From Sphacelaria rigidula (taxonomy: Eukaryota > Phaeophyceae > Sphacelariales): 22,285 nucleotides of DNA. The translations under genes and the position numbers were made by a program. Under the pieces are notes generated by a model, which had not been told where the DNA came from, did not search any database, and was given only the letters and a program-made list of their open reading frames with translations. Shown piece by piece: positions 10,801 to 21,397 of this stretch; within the stretch, counting starts at the first letter, position 1; every line of letters starts with the position of its first letter. Location of the stretch: assembly GCA_964200075.2 (NCBI GenBank), contig CAXNAA020000342.1, positions 1-22,285 on the forward strand, written 5' to 3'.

Positions 10801-13800
10801 GCGCATGGGTGTTACACCGTGTCCCATACGCTACATCTTTGAGGGCTGCACTACAGTTTCGGGGGAAAGCCATAATAATACGAGCAGCAGATATGTGTGT
10901 CCCTGTCAACCTCAAACGCCCCTTCCATACTTCGTCCTCACTGAAAAGTTTGAGATGAATAAGGACAGCGCCACCACTCAGCGTCTTATGACGTCAGAGT
11001 TACGGGTTCACCTCAAACCCATCGTCTATCCTGTTTCACAGGGTGTCTCACGTACTCACATGGCGATATTCGTTTGTACTCACCTCCTCTATGCCAGGCG
11101 CTACGCGGTGCAATCCCGGCCCAAGCAGGAACTTAGTCCCTGGAAACTCGTTCTTCACCATGTCCGATACGCTCTGTTAAAATAAAAGTAGTTCACGCAA
11201 CACACACATACACATTTACATATGTATATGTTGCACTGCACAACCGGAATACAAAACATGACGATGCCCACCTTTCAACACGTGACACCTTATCAACCCT
11301 TTCAACGCATGTGATTTTGTCCCGAGATTTTGTCTGCTGGTAGTTCCACGAGTTGTTGGAGGGTGACATTTGTAGGCTTGATAGACAATAGAATGTTATG
11401 GGAGCTTCGCGGGAGTATTTCCAAAGAAAAAAATAAATGCAGTTAGACGTGGAGCAGCCTTTCGTCATGCTCGATTCAGGGATTGAGGGATTGAGGGATC
11501 GAGGGACAGTAGTGTATATTTTTCTTGTGTTGAGTCTAAAATGACTAAAATTACCCGTCCACTGCGTGTTGTGATATCTTCGTGCATGCATGGCCACTTG
11601 CACGACTGGCGCGATCACTGCTGATAGTCTACCTTCTCGTATAATTCAGATACGGCAATATGCTGCTGGCCGCGGCTTCTGCACGACAAAGTATAACGCG
11701 CGGCATGTGCGTGGCAACCGCTTTTTCTGCGCAGAAACTGTCTCTGCACCAAAAATGGGCACTGCGACGCCTTTCCCCTTTCAAAGCCTGTCCGTCGAAT
11801 GACCAACTAGCGGTCCGAGCAGCAAGCGTAAATGACAAAGGCATTGGCAAATAATCAAGATACCTAACTCACATATCAAAAGTAGCCAGGCGAATGTAGG
11901 TGCATGGATGGGCTCGTCCTGTATTTCAGCCCGGCTAGGAGATGATACTTGATACGTTTTACCAAAGCTGCATTTACCATGTTGGCGGTCACCGTGAAAA
12001 CTAGGCACTGGGCCCACAGATAGGGGCAAGATTTATGAGTTGCAAAGTTTCTCGATCAGTCAGAGTCTCTAAATACACCAAAATGCGGTGACCTTTCTTC
12101 AACCAGATGAGAGATGTTAGTAGCAGGTAGGTCAAAAAGCAGGTTTTATTGGTCCAGACATTGCGCCGCTGCGACACAGACAGCTGCTACCGGCAATATA
12201 CGAGGATACAGCAACTCCGTGCTGGCTCAGTTTGTTTGTCCCAACCTGCACACACCCGCCTGGCGTGTCTTCCCCGATCACAGCACCCGGCTATAACTGG
12301 AGTTGCAGAGAAGACTCAACAGACAGCTGTACAGCCGTCACGTGACGATTGTTTCAACGTTTCTTTGTTTTGACAGCACCTTGCCCCACCCCATTTCTGT
12401 GCAGCCCGAAACACGGCATGCAGCAGTACAACTGCTCAGGCACTCTCCAGTGCACATCGCACCGTCATCGTCGTAAAGTGTTTAAATGCCCAACAGCACA
12501 GCGAAAATTGCAGCATAGAAATCATGGGTTTGGGGAGCGCCTTATTCCTTTGACTCGAGACGAAACAGCCAACACACCATGGACGTTTCAACGGTGTGTA
12601 GAAAGCACGGCGTGCCGACAACATTATTTTTCAGAGAGACGAACGGCATGACAATATAAAGCAACTCAGGCACTCCCAGCGGAGATCAAACCGTCTCCAC
12701 GAAGGCCTGCGAATACGCCACGGCGCAGCGACGCCTACAGCACAAGACAGAGCATGAGTGTGTTTGTGCTGCAGCACAGTGGTACAGGACATATCCCATT
12801 CGATAGTTCTTTCCCTGATTTCGGGTGGGTCCCCGACTTTCGCCCAGCGGCGTTTTATAAACGCTCGGCCATAATCGCGCTTCGCGCGAAGATATTTTAA
12901 TTCACTTTGAGTTTACCCCTATCTGTGGGAGATGAGCCGAAAACTAGTAGCAACTTGTCTCACAATTTTCACGGGTGCAGTGTGGAAAGACACAAACACC
13001 TCTCTATTTCGAATCCGCAAGCTCGCTTTCTTGTACAACAATTCATGCAAGGATGAACACGAGGACACTATGTCACATAATTTTGCAAACATGGTGTAAG
13101 TAGTACAGGCTGCTGCCATATCACCATACCCAATAGACACGAATACAAGCTCAAGGGTGGAGCACGGTGCCATACCACACGGTGACGGACACCATGACAC
13201 GGCATGTTTCTAGCTACACTCTCACGTGACGGACAGGCACCATGATGTTGGTCACACCTAGGGCAAGGTTGCAGTGACAACAATGCTGTGGCCATTTTTC
13301 AAAACGACGGGTGTTTCACCGCCAAGAAAAACTGGATACACATGATGGTTTCAGTGTGGTCCACAAACTAGACAACTGGAATCGCGCCGCTTCATGTCAT
13401 ACTCCATGGGGCACACCTGGGGTAGGGTAGCGGTGACAAAGATGAATTGAGTGTCGTCGGGAGCGCAGGTTCCGATAGGAGCGAGCTTAAACGTCTCGTC
13501 CACGAACAGCACGTCCACCTGGACACACATTCCGGGGCAACATTCAGCCGGGGAAGCACGCATACATCAACATCATACATCATATACCCTATCAAAACCG
13601 AACAAGTCGAAGCGTCAAGACAGAGAGACGAGCATCAACATGTCAGTATCCATCATGGCGCAGTCGGCGAGTGGTGCCTCCCCATCGTCGGAATCACGAC
13701 TCTCCATAAAGGTAATGAAGGTGATGAAGGTGATGCACATACCGGAGACGGTCAGGTATCTTCATCAGGTACCATCCGTATTGTTCCAGTATATCTAGAA

Positions 13801-16800
13801 GTTTGGAGCACCCACGTGTGTCTGTTCTTGATGCCCATGCGACAACTGCCAGTCGCGTCCGTGGAAGTAAGAGTCACACCTTGCTACTAAATGATCGCAC
13901 AAACAAGTAAGAGCTACTACTAGATGACATTCACAAACACGCAAGACGGATCTGTGTAGCTATGTGCGTCGTGTGTGGAGTTGTGGAAAAAACCCTCTCC
14001 ACACTCGTACAAAGAAACACAGACACCGAGAAGCACTAAATTAGGCACAGAGACGCACATGCAAGGCCACAGTCAACAAAGCTACGACTGCACACTGAAC
14101 GAACAGGAATCACTCGAGAGGAATCCACAACCAGACGCACCGAGTGGGACGCAGAAGTCATGCAAAGCGGAACACCCCAGAGAGACACATGGAGATCAAC
14201 TACTTACTCACAGGGATAAGGCAGGTGGGAGGAAGCAAAAGGGAAATGCACGAGAAACGTAAAAGCCACAAAAGCCACCTCATCGAGTACGATCGCTCGG
14301 CAGTCCTCCAGATTCAAAGCCTCCGCATCTAGAAGAGTGGAAACCCTCCCCGGAGTAGCAACCAGCACGTCCACGCCCTCCTGCGACACGTGCCCACACA
14401 CAAGAGGCACAGCAGTCACACACACGGCCAAAGCATACATGTTCAAACTGACACAACTGAAAATAATCGCCATCTGAAGCACTTTCCGTCAGAAACGTCC
14501 ACCTTGCAACCTTCAATCTTGCAACAAACCAAATATGTGCGATAGCATCCAACAAGGATAGGCAATTGCATCATTCATACCACGAACAGTCACCGCCATG
14601 AGAGATCTCGCCAGCTACAGTAGCTCTACAGCGCAGCAGCTCCGCGTTCTAAAACTTTGTCCGTGTCGTAATAAAAATACCATGGTACCGATACTTACGT
14701 CAGGCCACACCTGAAGTGCACTCACACATCAGACCTTAACTTCAATATGTCAATGATATCATTCTTGCACAATAACTCTCGTGTGCGGTTATCCGGTACC
14801 CTCAACCCTTCTTCCTCCCCTTGTTCGAAACGAGCCTGTGCTCTCTGGGGATCATCTCGCCTCCCTCGCGCTTCGCTGTGGAGCACAAGATCATGATCAT
14901 CACATTTCCCACAGTTCCTCAACTTTCGCCGAGCCATTTCGTCAACTCTGCTCTCACATTTTCGGACAGCGCAAACAACATCAGAGTCAAAGACATGTAC
15001 CCAAATGTCACAAATGGCGGGACTTTAAACACTCGAAACGACGGACAGCTCAAAGTACATAGCATACCTGCAAAAGCTGGGCTTGAGTCTTGAAGGTACG
15101 GCCGGGCCCTCCCGTGAAGCAACAAGATCGGAAGGGAATTGTCCCGGACAGCAACTGGGCTACTCCGTGCACCTATATGTGATCGTTTGTTCGACGCGTT
15201 GGTTACACGTTGGCTACACGACAGAAGACGACAGCAAGCGAGCACTAAAATTGAATTTCCACCGGCATGCCGAAGACCCTACATTCCCGTGTAGAGATAA
15301 ACAGCAAAATCGGGCGAACCATTTGAATGGTGTAGCACTTAAGCAGTGACAAATATACAAGAACGACGGGAGAATAATGTACTTTGGTATTTTACTGAAT
15401 ACTGAAAACTGAACACTGAAAACTGAATATTGTATTCTACTCAATACTACTTTCGGGCTGTGCTGTGTGTCGCCACCACAACAAATCGACCGACAGCAAA
15501 CACATACCCATGCATTGACGCTGATCATCAGCGCTATTCATAACCCAATTCACTGTCGCTGTGCGTCCCATTGTTGTTCCTCACGGAATGAGTACATATT
15601 TCGACCATTCTTCAGTGATCCGTACATGTTTCGTTACTGTTGAACTGACGTGTGGTTGGGGTATTGCTGCCCTCAGCGGCAGTAGCAGACCCCAGGCAAG
15701 GGATCAGGCTCACAAATAATCGCCTAGCGCCACCGAACAGAATGCGCCCTTTCTTCACATCTTTAATCCCGCAAGTTTTGTGCGAAAAATGCTTTTGAGG
15801 ACGTACAAATAAAACGCAAGGCTCTCCTCGTCCGAGGTGTGCTGTGAAGTGACGTCACCATCTCTGGTTCAACACTGACTTTGGAGAGGAAGTAATTAAA
15901 ACGTCTACTTTTCTGGCTTAGGTGGGCCTCCCTCACCAGCCGAGAGGGGGTTAGGTCAGGGTTAGGGTTAGGGAGAATCCTACAAATCTTGGCGAAGTAA
16001 AATGAGCGGAACTGGCGAGATGTCAGATATGCAAAACACCTCCAAGGGCTCGAAAGTGCGGCAGGCTCGATAACAGTAGGGCGAACAACGAGTGTATTGT
16101 GTGGCAAACGTTGGTGTCCGTTTTGCTTCGTACTTGCTACTTGCTGCTTGCTCGTTTTGTGTCCACCTGTTGCGCAAGCTCGGCAGTGGGAGCCAAGATA
16201 AGCACCCTGGGCCTCCCAGGGGCCGCTCTCCCGTCCTTCTCGCCCAGCTCTTCCAGTCTGATCAAATGACACACACAAAGTTTTAGGCAGAGTGATGACA
16301 CGCGAAACAGCCGAAACACAGATGGCACGCGGACACTGATGCCCGCAATCGGATGGAGTGACTCGCAGCCCAGACAGAAAGCACGCGAAAATTGACACAA
16401 CTACAACCTTCAAAATACATGAAAATGGTGAATACTCAAGACAAGCGAAGATGAGTGCTCACAGGCCCCAACGTACGTGCCTCCATACGCAGCCAGCTTA
16501 CAATCCATACCAGTAATCACACATGGGGCTTTTTTTAATGATACGATCTGCGTCGACCATGTCCTGCACAGACCATAACCACTGTAAGGTAGCTAAGGCA
16601 ATACATGGTTTCATGAGGTAGATTGAAGTGACTGGATCACCGAGTGGCTGAGTACCTGAGACGCTGTACGAGTGGAGCTAGGTAGGCAAGCGTCTTGCCA
16701 CTGCCCGTTTGGTCCGCCACCACGCAGTGCTCACCGCTCAGTATCGCGTTGTACGAGATGGCCTGGACACGGAAAAAACACAGTCGTAGGCATGCATCAA

Positions 16801-18460
16801 CACATGAAAACGTCATCACACCATCAAGAGGCAGACACTTGTGACTATCCCACGTGTGTGGTGTATGTGATGTGTGTAGCGCTTCATGTCATCCTGCAGC
16901 TTAAGCATTACGTCCGGTGGGTCGGCCCAGACTGCTTCTGTAGTATTGGTGCGTGATATTGTGCGGAGCAGTACAATTCATTCATGCCAGCTGGAGACAC
17001 CAAACTACGCTCAGAAGCTGCAGTAAGTGTTGGAGGCTACAGTATTTGCTATATGCAAGGTCAAGTAAAGGTCGCTCACTCATTATCCGTTAGTGCTTAT
17101 GGATATGGAGGGCTAAGTGCGCATTATGGCATAAGAACAGTGATCCAGGAGGTGATACATATCTTTTTGTAGTGACTACACCACACCCGATTATCTCATG
17201 AGCCCCAATATTGGGGGTGTACTCATTTCTCACTTGCCTTAGTCATTGGACTATTGAGATGGAGCGTTGCTTACACTCCCAATAGAGATACCTCCAACAA
17301 TTGGGCACTCATTACGTTCCTTCCATACATTACACAAAAACATCTCACACGTGTTATCCCCTTCCTGCTTCGTCGTCGGTGGTCATCATGTATTTCGTAG
17401 TATAGCGGTCGCTTTCTCGCTACTATATATTGTACCAGACAATTTATGCCACCTTCTTCTTCCCGCATTTTCCCCTGTAACAGGCCCCGTTCCTCTCAGT
17501 ACATCGCAACTTCTCCCACTTCATGACTTACAATATGGGGAGGGGGGTTCGGGTACTCGAACCCCAAGTAATCAGGCTTCCAGACGTAGTCAGATTTCCG
17601 AAAATGAAATTGGTCCAAGTGCTGAAACCATGTCTCTAGACTCAAGGATGTACACAATTTTGGAGATATTAGCACGAGTTGACTACCAGTCAGGAATATT
17701 GAACCGTTCGGGTTGATTGAAATACACGAGCGAGGCGGGTGATTCACGGAGTGACGTGAAGGCCGCGTCGCATCCTACAGGGCGGCGATTGGGAGAATAT
17801 TACTTCACGAAACCAGGTGTCCGTGTGCTGTACTGTGTACTGTACACTACTCCTGCAGGTGATGTAGCTGCTTGCAGAGGCTGTCATACCGCTCTTACGA
17901 CGTTTTCCTATAACGCCATACTGTCTATATTTCCCCTCAAAAGCGATAAAGCCAAAGAAGGGCGGGGGGAAGGGACTGGATGCAGCATGCGAGAAATACA
18001 CCGCCTGCAGTATGTTGCAGTATGCCGCAGTACGGTACGTAAATATTGACCCATTATAGATAGAAATGCAGACATGCATGGTTCCTCGGAGAATGGTACA
18101 CGCAGGGCTCAACGGGTTCCACTGACTTGACTCTTCACAGATTCTGCACTGCAACATGCTCAGTATGTCACACCACGTGTTGCCGTTTTGCCATGCTCCA
18201 CATCGAGGACGCTATCCGATCTCGTCAACTACCGTGCCATTAAAATGATCGCCCTGTGGCGAACGGAAACGGTAAGATGAACTCGACGAACCGGTACACT
18301 TTGAACATGTATCTCCGTAATATTGTCTTTTGGGGGTAGTTATAATAGGTAGTTCGGTAGTTAGCCCGTCACCACAGAAAGCGTCCCTCTACCAGATGAC
18401 TTAGTACTACGGACCTTGGAAGGTATGAGCAGACACCGGAACGGTTTCTTCATGTGTAGG

Positions 18461-18502
<42 letters not shown>

Positions 18503-20267
18503 TTGCACGTGGAACATGTGTTACAGGACGGACCAGAGATGAACATCCTGCATCAACATGTATGGGTGGTGGGATGCCATTCATGGCATCTATTCGCGCA
18601 TATGTGTAACTGACATACGCAAAGTCAGTCAGCATGTAAGTTCCCCTCTTTTTGTTGCGCACCTGGATCTTGGAAGGTCTTGTAACGCCCAGGGACGCTA
18701 GCGCCTTGACAGCCAGCTCGCTCGCCCCAATATCTGGCAGGGGCTAGCATTTGGCATTGCAGCGCGGGAAAACGATACGGCATGTGAGTATCTACCACCC
18801 AACAAGTGACGGTGTTTCCCAACGCTATTTACCATGGGATGCGCTAACATGAAGCCACGTTGCATGTACATCGAGCCACAGCGCATGATGGGGATATATT
18901 TTGCAGTCGGAAAGGCCCGTCACCCGCGACGAGCATTCATGAGATCAGACGGGCAGTGCCATCCCGTCTCGTGTAATCGTCCAATGCTCCAATGCCCCTT
19001 TTGCTTCTTTTGAACAAGACGAACGAAAGGGGTGCTGCAGGAGCTACCCAGCCATCCAATGGTCCAACGTGAATGGCTGCTATCTGCCATCTTCCTCTCC
19101 GTGTGAACCACGCGAAACACCGACTGAATATACCGACAACGCCACACCTTGATGCTGTAAAAATGATTTCTGTCCACCGGCCCCAACCTGCTCGTCACAG
19201 TCCCATCGTCGGTCTCTTCGACCATATTCTGCATCGCCATCACTCCATCATCCACGCCCCCAACATCACCCCGGGCATCATAGCTATCTCCAGCGAAGCC
19301 AACTTCATCGTCGTCATCGTAACCCCACACCCCACTGCTCGTGTCCTGATCAGGGCCCACCATAGATCCACCAGCATCATGCCTGCCCCCATCATATCTA
19401 TCGTTTCCCATGCGGTCGTCCCCTCCTCTCCCAAGGTACTCAGATTCCCCTCGTTGATATCTGCCACGCCCACGCCCCCTGCCAGATCGCCCCCCTCCAT
19501 ACTGCGAATTTCCACCACCCCGATAAAATTCCTCCGATCCAAAAAATTCCTGCTCGCGGCTGTCGGTGAAATAGCCACGTCGTCCTCTGCCCCCGCGTGT
19601 GTTTCCGCCCCCTCTGCCCCCCCTTCCTCTCCCTCGTCCTCTCCCTCTGCCCCTATCCTCGTAGTAGTTTGAGCGAGAATCGAACGGATCCTGATCGCGT
19701 AATCTGCTACGGAAGGACGGCGGGGCGTTTTTGGAGTGATTCGAGGATGGGGATTAGGAGGCTGTTATCGTCGGGTAGTGGACTACTACAGTAGTGTTTG
19801 TCAGATTCAAAACGGAAATATGGGACGGAAAAAATATTCGAGTATGCATTGGCACTGCAGCGTTCTGTGTGTAGTGGAAACAGCTTTAGGCTGCACCTCG
19901 AGTGCTGGCCTTTCCCTTGCGAACAAATCACTGGGGGTTTTTGTGGTTATGAACAATTCCCCCCTATGTTTTGGGCGTTTCTCGAGAGACATACTGTAAT
20001 GCAGGTCGGATGCGCCAATTTATGTTAATTCACGACACTTTGTTGAATCAAAAACGCTGTACTGCCTTCATGTTTGCTGCAGATGAATGAAGCGCACAGC
20101 ACGCAAGTATTGAGTGAATGCAATCTGCAAGAACGAAATAAAGCGGTAGAGCACCTTTCGTCCCTAGATCTCTCAACTCGCCGGGGCGGCTCGCTGAAGC
20201 CCCTGTCGTCTCTCCTCCCACCCCTCCCTCGTCCTCCTTCGCGCCGCCCTCCACCGCGCCCCTCCAT
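7802..20267 (-). CDS. DEAD-box (DEVD) ATP-dependent RNA helicase, plant RH50-like, 14 exons
   Basis: Exons in coding order: 20267-20155, 19706-19148, 18743-18663, 16762-16656, 16257-16167, 15172-15068, 14380-14279, 13518-13417, 11173-11084, 10481-10332, 9999-9919, 9317-9213, 8478-8359, 7867-7802 (623 aa plus TAA). Product: superfamily 2 RNA helicase using ATP to unwind or remodel RNA. Motifs: Q motif LGVTRPSKIQ to 251; I ADQTGSGKT 267-275; Ia PTAELA 310-315; GG 338-339; Ib TPGR 361-364; II DEVD 385-388; III TAT 415-417; IV LVFCNT 489-494; V TDRSSRGMDF 549-558; VI RRVGRTAR 580-587. DEVD, PTAELA, DFPRDP and RRVGRTAR resemble plant RH50, as I recall that family. Residues ~1-130 are RGG-rich, then acidic to ~190, a common RNA-binding tail. 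The ATG at 20267 has A at -3 and G at +4. No plastid leader is visible, so nucleus, nucleolus or cytosol is likelier than plastid. Eleven of thirteen introns are phase 0. Confidence 0.93.
8479..9212 (-). other. Helicase intron 12 (between motif V and motif VI exons)
   Basis: A 734-bp intron with a GTATGT donor (minus strand, at 9212) and a TTTTTCCAG acceptor ending at 8479. No embedded element was recognised. Confidence 0.85.
10000..10331 (-). other. Helicase intron 10 with GC-AG boundaries
   Basis: The donor reads CAG|GCAAGT on the minus strand (GC at 10331-10330) and the acceptor GAACAG ends at 10000. Phase 0 on both sides joins TCRQ to VENIL, the continuation expected in RH50-like helicases. 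No GT donor nearby gives the right frame. The rest of the donor matches consensus closely, as is usual for GC donors. Confidence 0.85.
11478..11507. repeat. 8-bp tandem repeat (AGGGATTG)
   Basis: Two perfect AGGGATTG units, one with a single change (AGGGATCG) and a degenerate fourth lie in helicase intron 8. Confidence 0.85.
12004..12938. mobile_element. Non-autonomous hAT-like element in a helicase intron
   Basis: The element is 935 bp. Its 27-bp ends (12004-12030 and 12912-12938) are inverted repeats matching at 20 of 27 positions, with a perfect 14-bp core CCCACAGATAGGGG. It is flanked by a perfect 8-bp direct repeat GAAAACTA (11996-12003 and 12939-12946). An 8-bp target duplication is typical of hAT transposons, though the GGC ends are not the common CAG type. 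No transposase reading frame was recognised inside, so it would depend on enzyme from elsewhere. Internal copies of CTCAGGCACTC (near 12435 and 12665) are subterminal-repeat candidates. Confidence 0.65.
13711..13735. repeat. 9-bp tandem repeat (GGTGATGAA)
   Basis: Nearly three GGTRATGAA units in helicase intron 7, outside any coding exon. Confidence 0.8.
15393..15430. repeat. Degenerate ACTGAA(A/T) tandem repeat
   Basis: Five ACTGAA units separated by one or two bases, arranged as an imperfect 14-bp period, in helicase intron 5. Confidence 0.75.
15946..15976 (+). repeat. Interstitial telomere-like TTAGGG patch
   Basis: GGTTAGG followed by three GGGTTAGGG-type units on the plus strand in helicase intron 5. 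TTAGGG is a common eukaryotic telomere unit; the patch is short and not terminal. Confidence 0.7.
17203..17216. repeat. Perfect 14-bp palindrome CCCCAATATTGGGG
   Basis: Self-complementary over all 14 bases, in helicase intron 3. Further out, TGAG on one side and CTCA on the other can pair after a short interruption. Confidence 0.85.
17544..17565. repeat. Hairpin with 8-bp perfect stem
   Basis: GGGGTTCG pairs with CGAACCCC across a six-base loop. It resembles a tRNA T-arm superficially, but no acceptor, D or anticodon arm fits around it. Confidence 0.7.
18461..18502. repeat. (ACA)14 trinucleotide microsatellite
   Basis: Fourteen perfect ACA units lie about 160 bases downstream of the Q-motif exon in helicase intron 3 and read as TGT on the transcribed sense strand. 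Confidence 0.95.
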
Positions 20268-21208
20268 GCTCACCGATGCTCTCCTTGGGCGAAAAGTAGA
20301 GCTAGACGCTCTCCTCTCGGCTCTCCTGATGTCGTCACATGGGTGCGGTATGTTTTTTCGTGGAATTGGTTGAGCATGGTGGGCACACAGCACGCAGTAC
20401 ACGACAGTACTGATGATCCTGTAGGATAGCTCCGACAAAATTATGGACGTTGGAAAATCAGTTGATACGATTTTAGAATGAACACCGATATCTGGATCTT
20501 TGGAGGGGCTGACAATCCCAAGTGCTCCTAGCACGCCCATAACGTGTTTTAGTCCAAGTCGGTGCCGCGCCGATTTGAGGTCTGCCAACGCACACTTTGC
20601 CTAGGGCACCCTCCACAACCCCGTACCCGAGGGTTCTTTTATGCCTTGGTCGGGGTTAGGGCTAGGTTAGCGTTCGTTAGGGTTGGCGGCATCTCAATCA
20701 TAGTACTAATCATAGTTTCCGACCATTTGGTAAAAAGCCTTCCGCACACACCACACATCACCATCAGGTGACTCTCTCGATCTTTGCCGTGGCTTGAATC
20801 TTGTAGGCCATGTGATTGCTGGGCTTGAATAGCTTGAATCGAGGACCGTTCCGGGGAACATCAGAACTTTGCTATTTTCAAGACGATGTTTGATGCTTGA
20901 ATAACCTGACCTCCTCAAATTCAATATCGTAGGGTTGGATACTGGTGCAACCAGCTAGTATACTATGTAGTGGATCCTGCCAGTACTCCCGGTCCGCAGC
21001 GAAGCCCCGCCGGAGGCACCCCCGCTGGAGGCGTACTTTCACCCGATTTGGCTTCAGTAGAGCAAACAAAATGTGATTCGATCTCACTTGCGGCACAATA
21101 TAATATTTTTTCCGTTGAACAATGAGGCGTTATAATGGGACGTAGATATACTGGCAGTACTGGTTGCCCTTATTTCAGTACCGGCACACTGGCAGTACAG
21201 ATGTTGTA
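20268..21208. other. Upstream region of the helicase gene
   Basis: Presumed promoter and 5' UTR. The helicase frame stays open upstream of the chosen ATG to beyond 20580, so an N-terminal extension from another in-frame ATG near 20540 cannot be excluded. A TTAGGG-like patch (20643-20686) lies about 380 bp before the start codon; on the gene's sense strand it includes AACCCTAA. A GC-rich stretch at 20990-21050 is open on the minus strand but unassigned. No TATA box was identified. Confidence 0.5.
20643..20686. promoter_or_regulatory. Telomere-like / telo-box-like cluster upstream of helicase
   Basis: The plus strand reads GGGTTAGGG, CTAGGTTAG and GTTAGGGTT within 44 bases; on the sense strand of the helicase this gives AACCCTAA and GCCCTAA. 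In land plants AAACCCTAA telo-boxes occur in promoters of translation-related genes. A regulatory role here is inference only. Confidence 0.25.
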
Positions 21209-21240
21209 CTTCCTTTGTCACATGAGTCAGGACCGAATTT
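21209..21240 (+). repeat. Mariner left terminal inverted repeat
   Basis: Pairs with 22177-22208 at 28 of 32 positions; the four differences are all transitions. Preceded by TA. Confidence 0.9.
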
Positions 21241-21397
21241 TTCACAGACGTCTTTAACGGTCTCCGATGCTGTTTTCGTTTATTTTGTTTTATTCCTTGG
21301 CGTTTTTTAGATCAATACAATGTTTTTTTTCAATTCGCATCACTCCAGGTGGAGTAGCGGCCACAACAAAAGAAGTCGGCCCCCAAAAGGCCGTTTT

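Larger units (their letters stand above)
11174..13416 (-). other. Helicase intron 8, 2.2 kb, hosting a transposon-like insertion
   Basis: The largest intron of the gene (donor GTGTGC, acceptor TTAACAG). It contains an 8-bp tandem repeat near its 3' end and the hAT-like element 12004-12938, which accounts for 42 percent of its length. Confidence 0.85.
15173..16166 (-). other. Helicase intron 5, about 1 kb
   Basis: The donor is CAG|GTGGAC at 16166 and the acceptor ATATAG ends at 15173. The acceptor is preferred over a downstream CCCAG because it restores the residues VHGVAQ, which the family alignment needs. The intron holds an ACTGAA-type repeat (15393-15430), the palindrome GTGACGTCAC (15849-15858) and a telomere-like patch (15946-15976). 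Confidence 0.8.
16763..18662 (-). other. Helicase intron 3, 1.9 kb, between Q-motif and Walker A exons
   Basis: The donor is CAG|GTGCGC and the acceptor GTCCAG. It contains the (ACA)14 microsatellite, a 14-bp perfect palindrome (17203-17216) and an 8-bp-stem hairpin (17544-17565). A 149-codon plus-strand frame at 17267-17716 has no recognisable domain. Confidence 0.85.

Noticed and set aside
15150-15160. Acceptor CCCAG for helicase exon 6
   Set aside because: It is in phase but loses six residues after motif Ia that the family alignment requires; ATATAG|GTGCAC restores them.
15849-15858. GTGACGTCAC palindrome as a bZIP or aureochrome site
   Set aside because: It contains TGACGT but lies deep in an intron with no second site or promoter context.
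15763-16413. Minus-strand open frame of 216 aa
   Set aside because: It covers helicase exon 16167-16257 in the wrong frame plus intron sequence; the motif Ia frame (PTAELA) is the supported one.
17544-17565. tRNA T-arm look-alike
   Set aside because: No acceptor stem, D arm or anticodon arm can be built around it on either strand.
17267-17716. 149-aa plus-strand frame inside helicase intron 3
   Set aside because: No recognisable domain, and a comparable open frame exists on the other strand; treated as intronic chance ORF.
20268-20588. N-terminal extension of the helicase frame
   Set aside because: The first codon at 20588 is TTG, the sequence has no recognisable targeting or domain signal, and the ATG at 20267 has better context. 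An in-frame ATG near 20540 remains possible.
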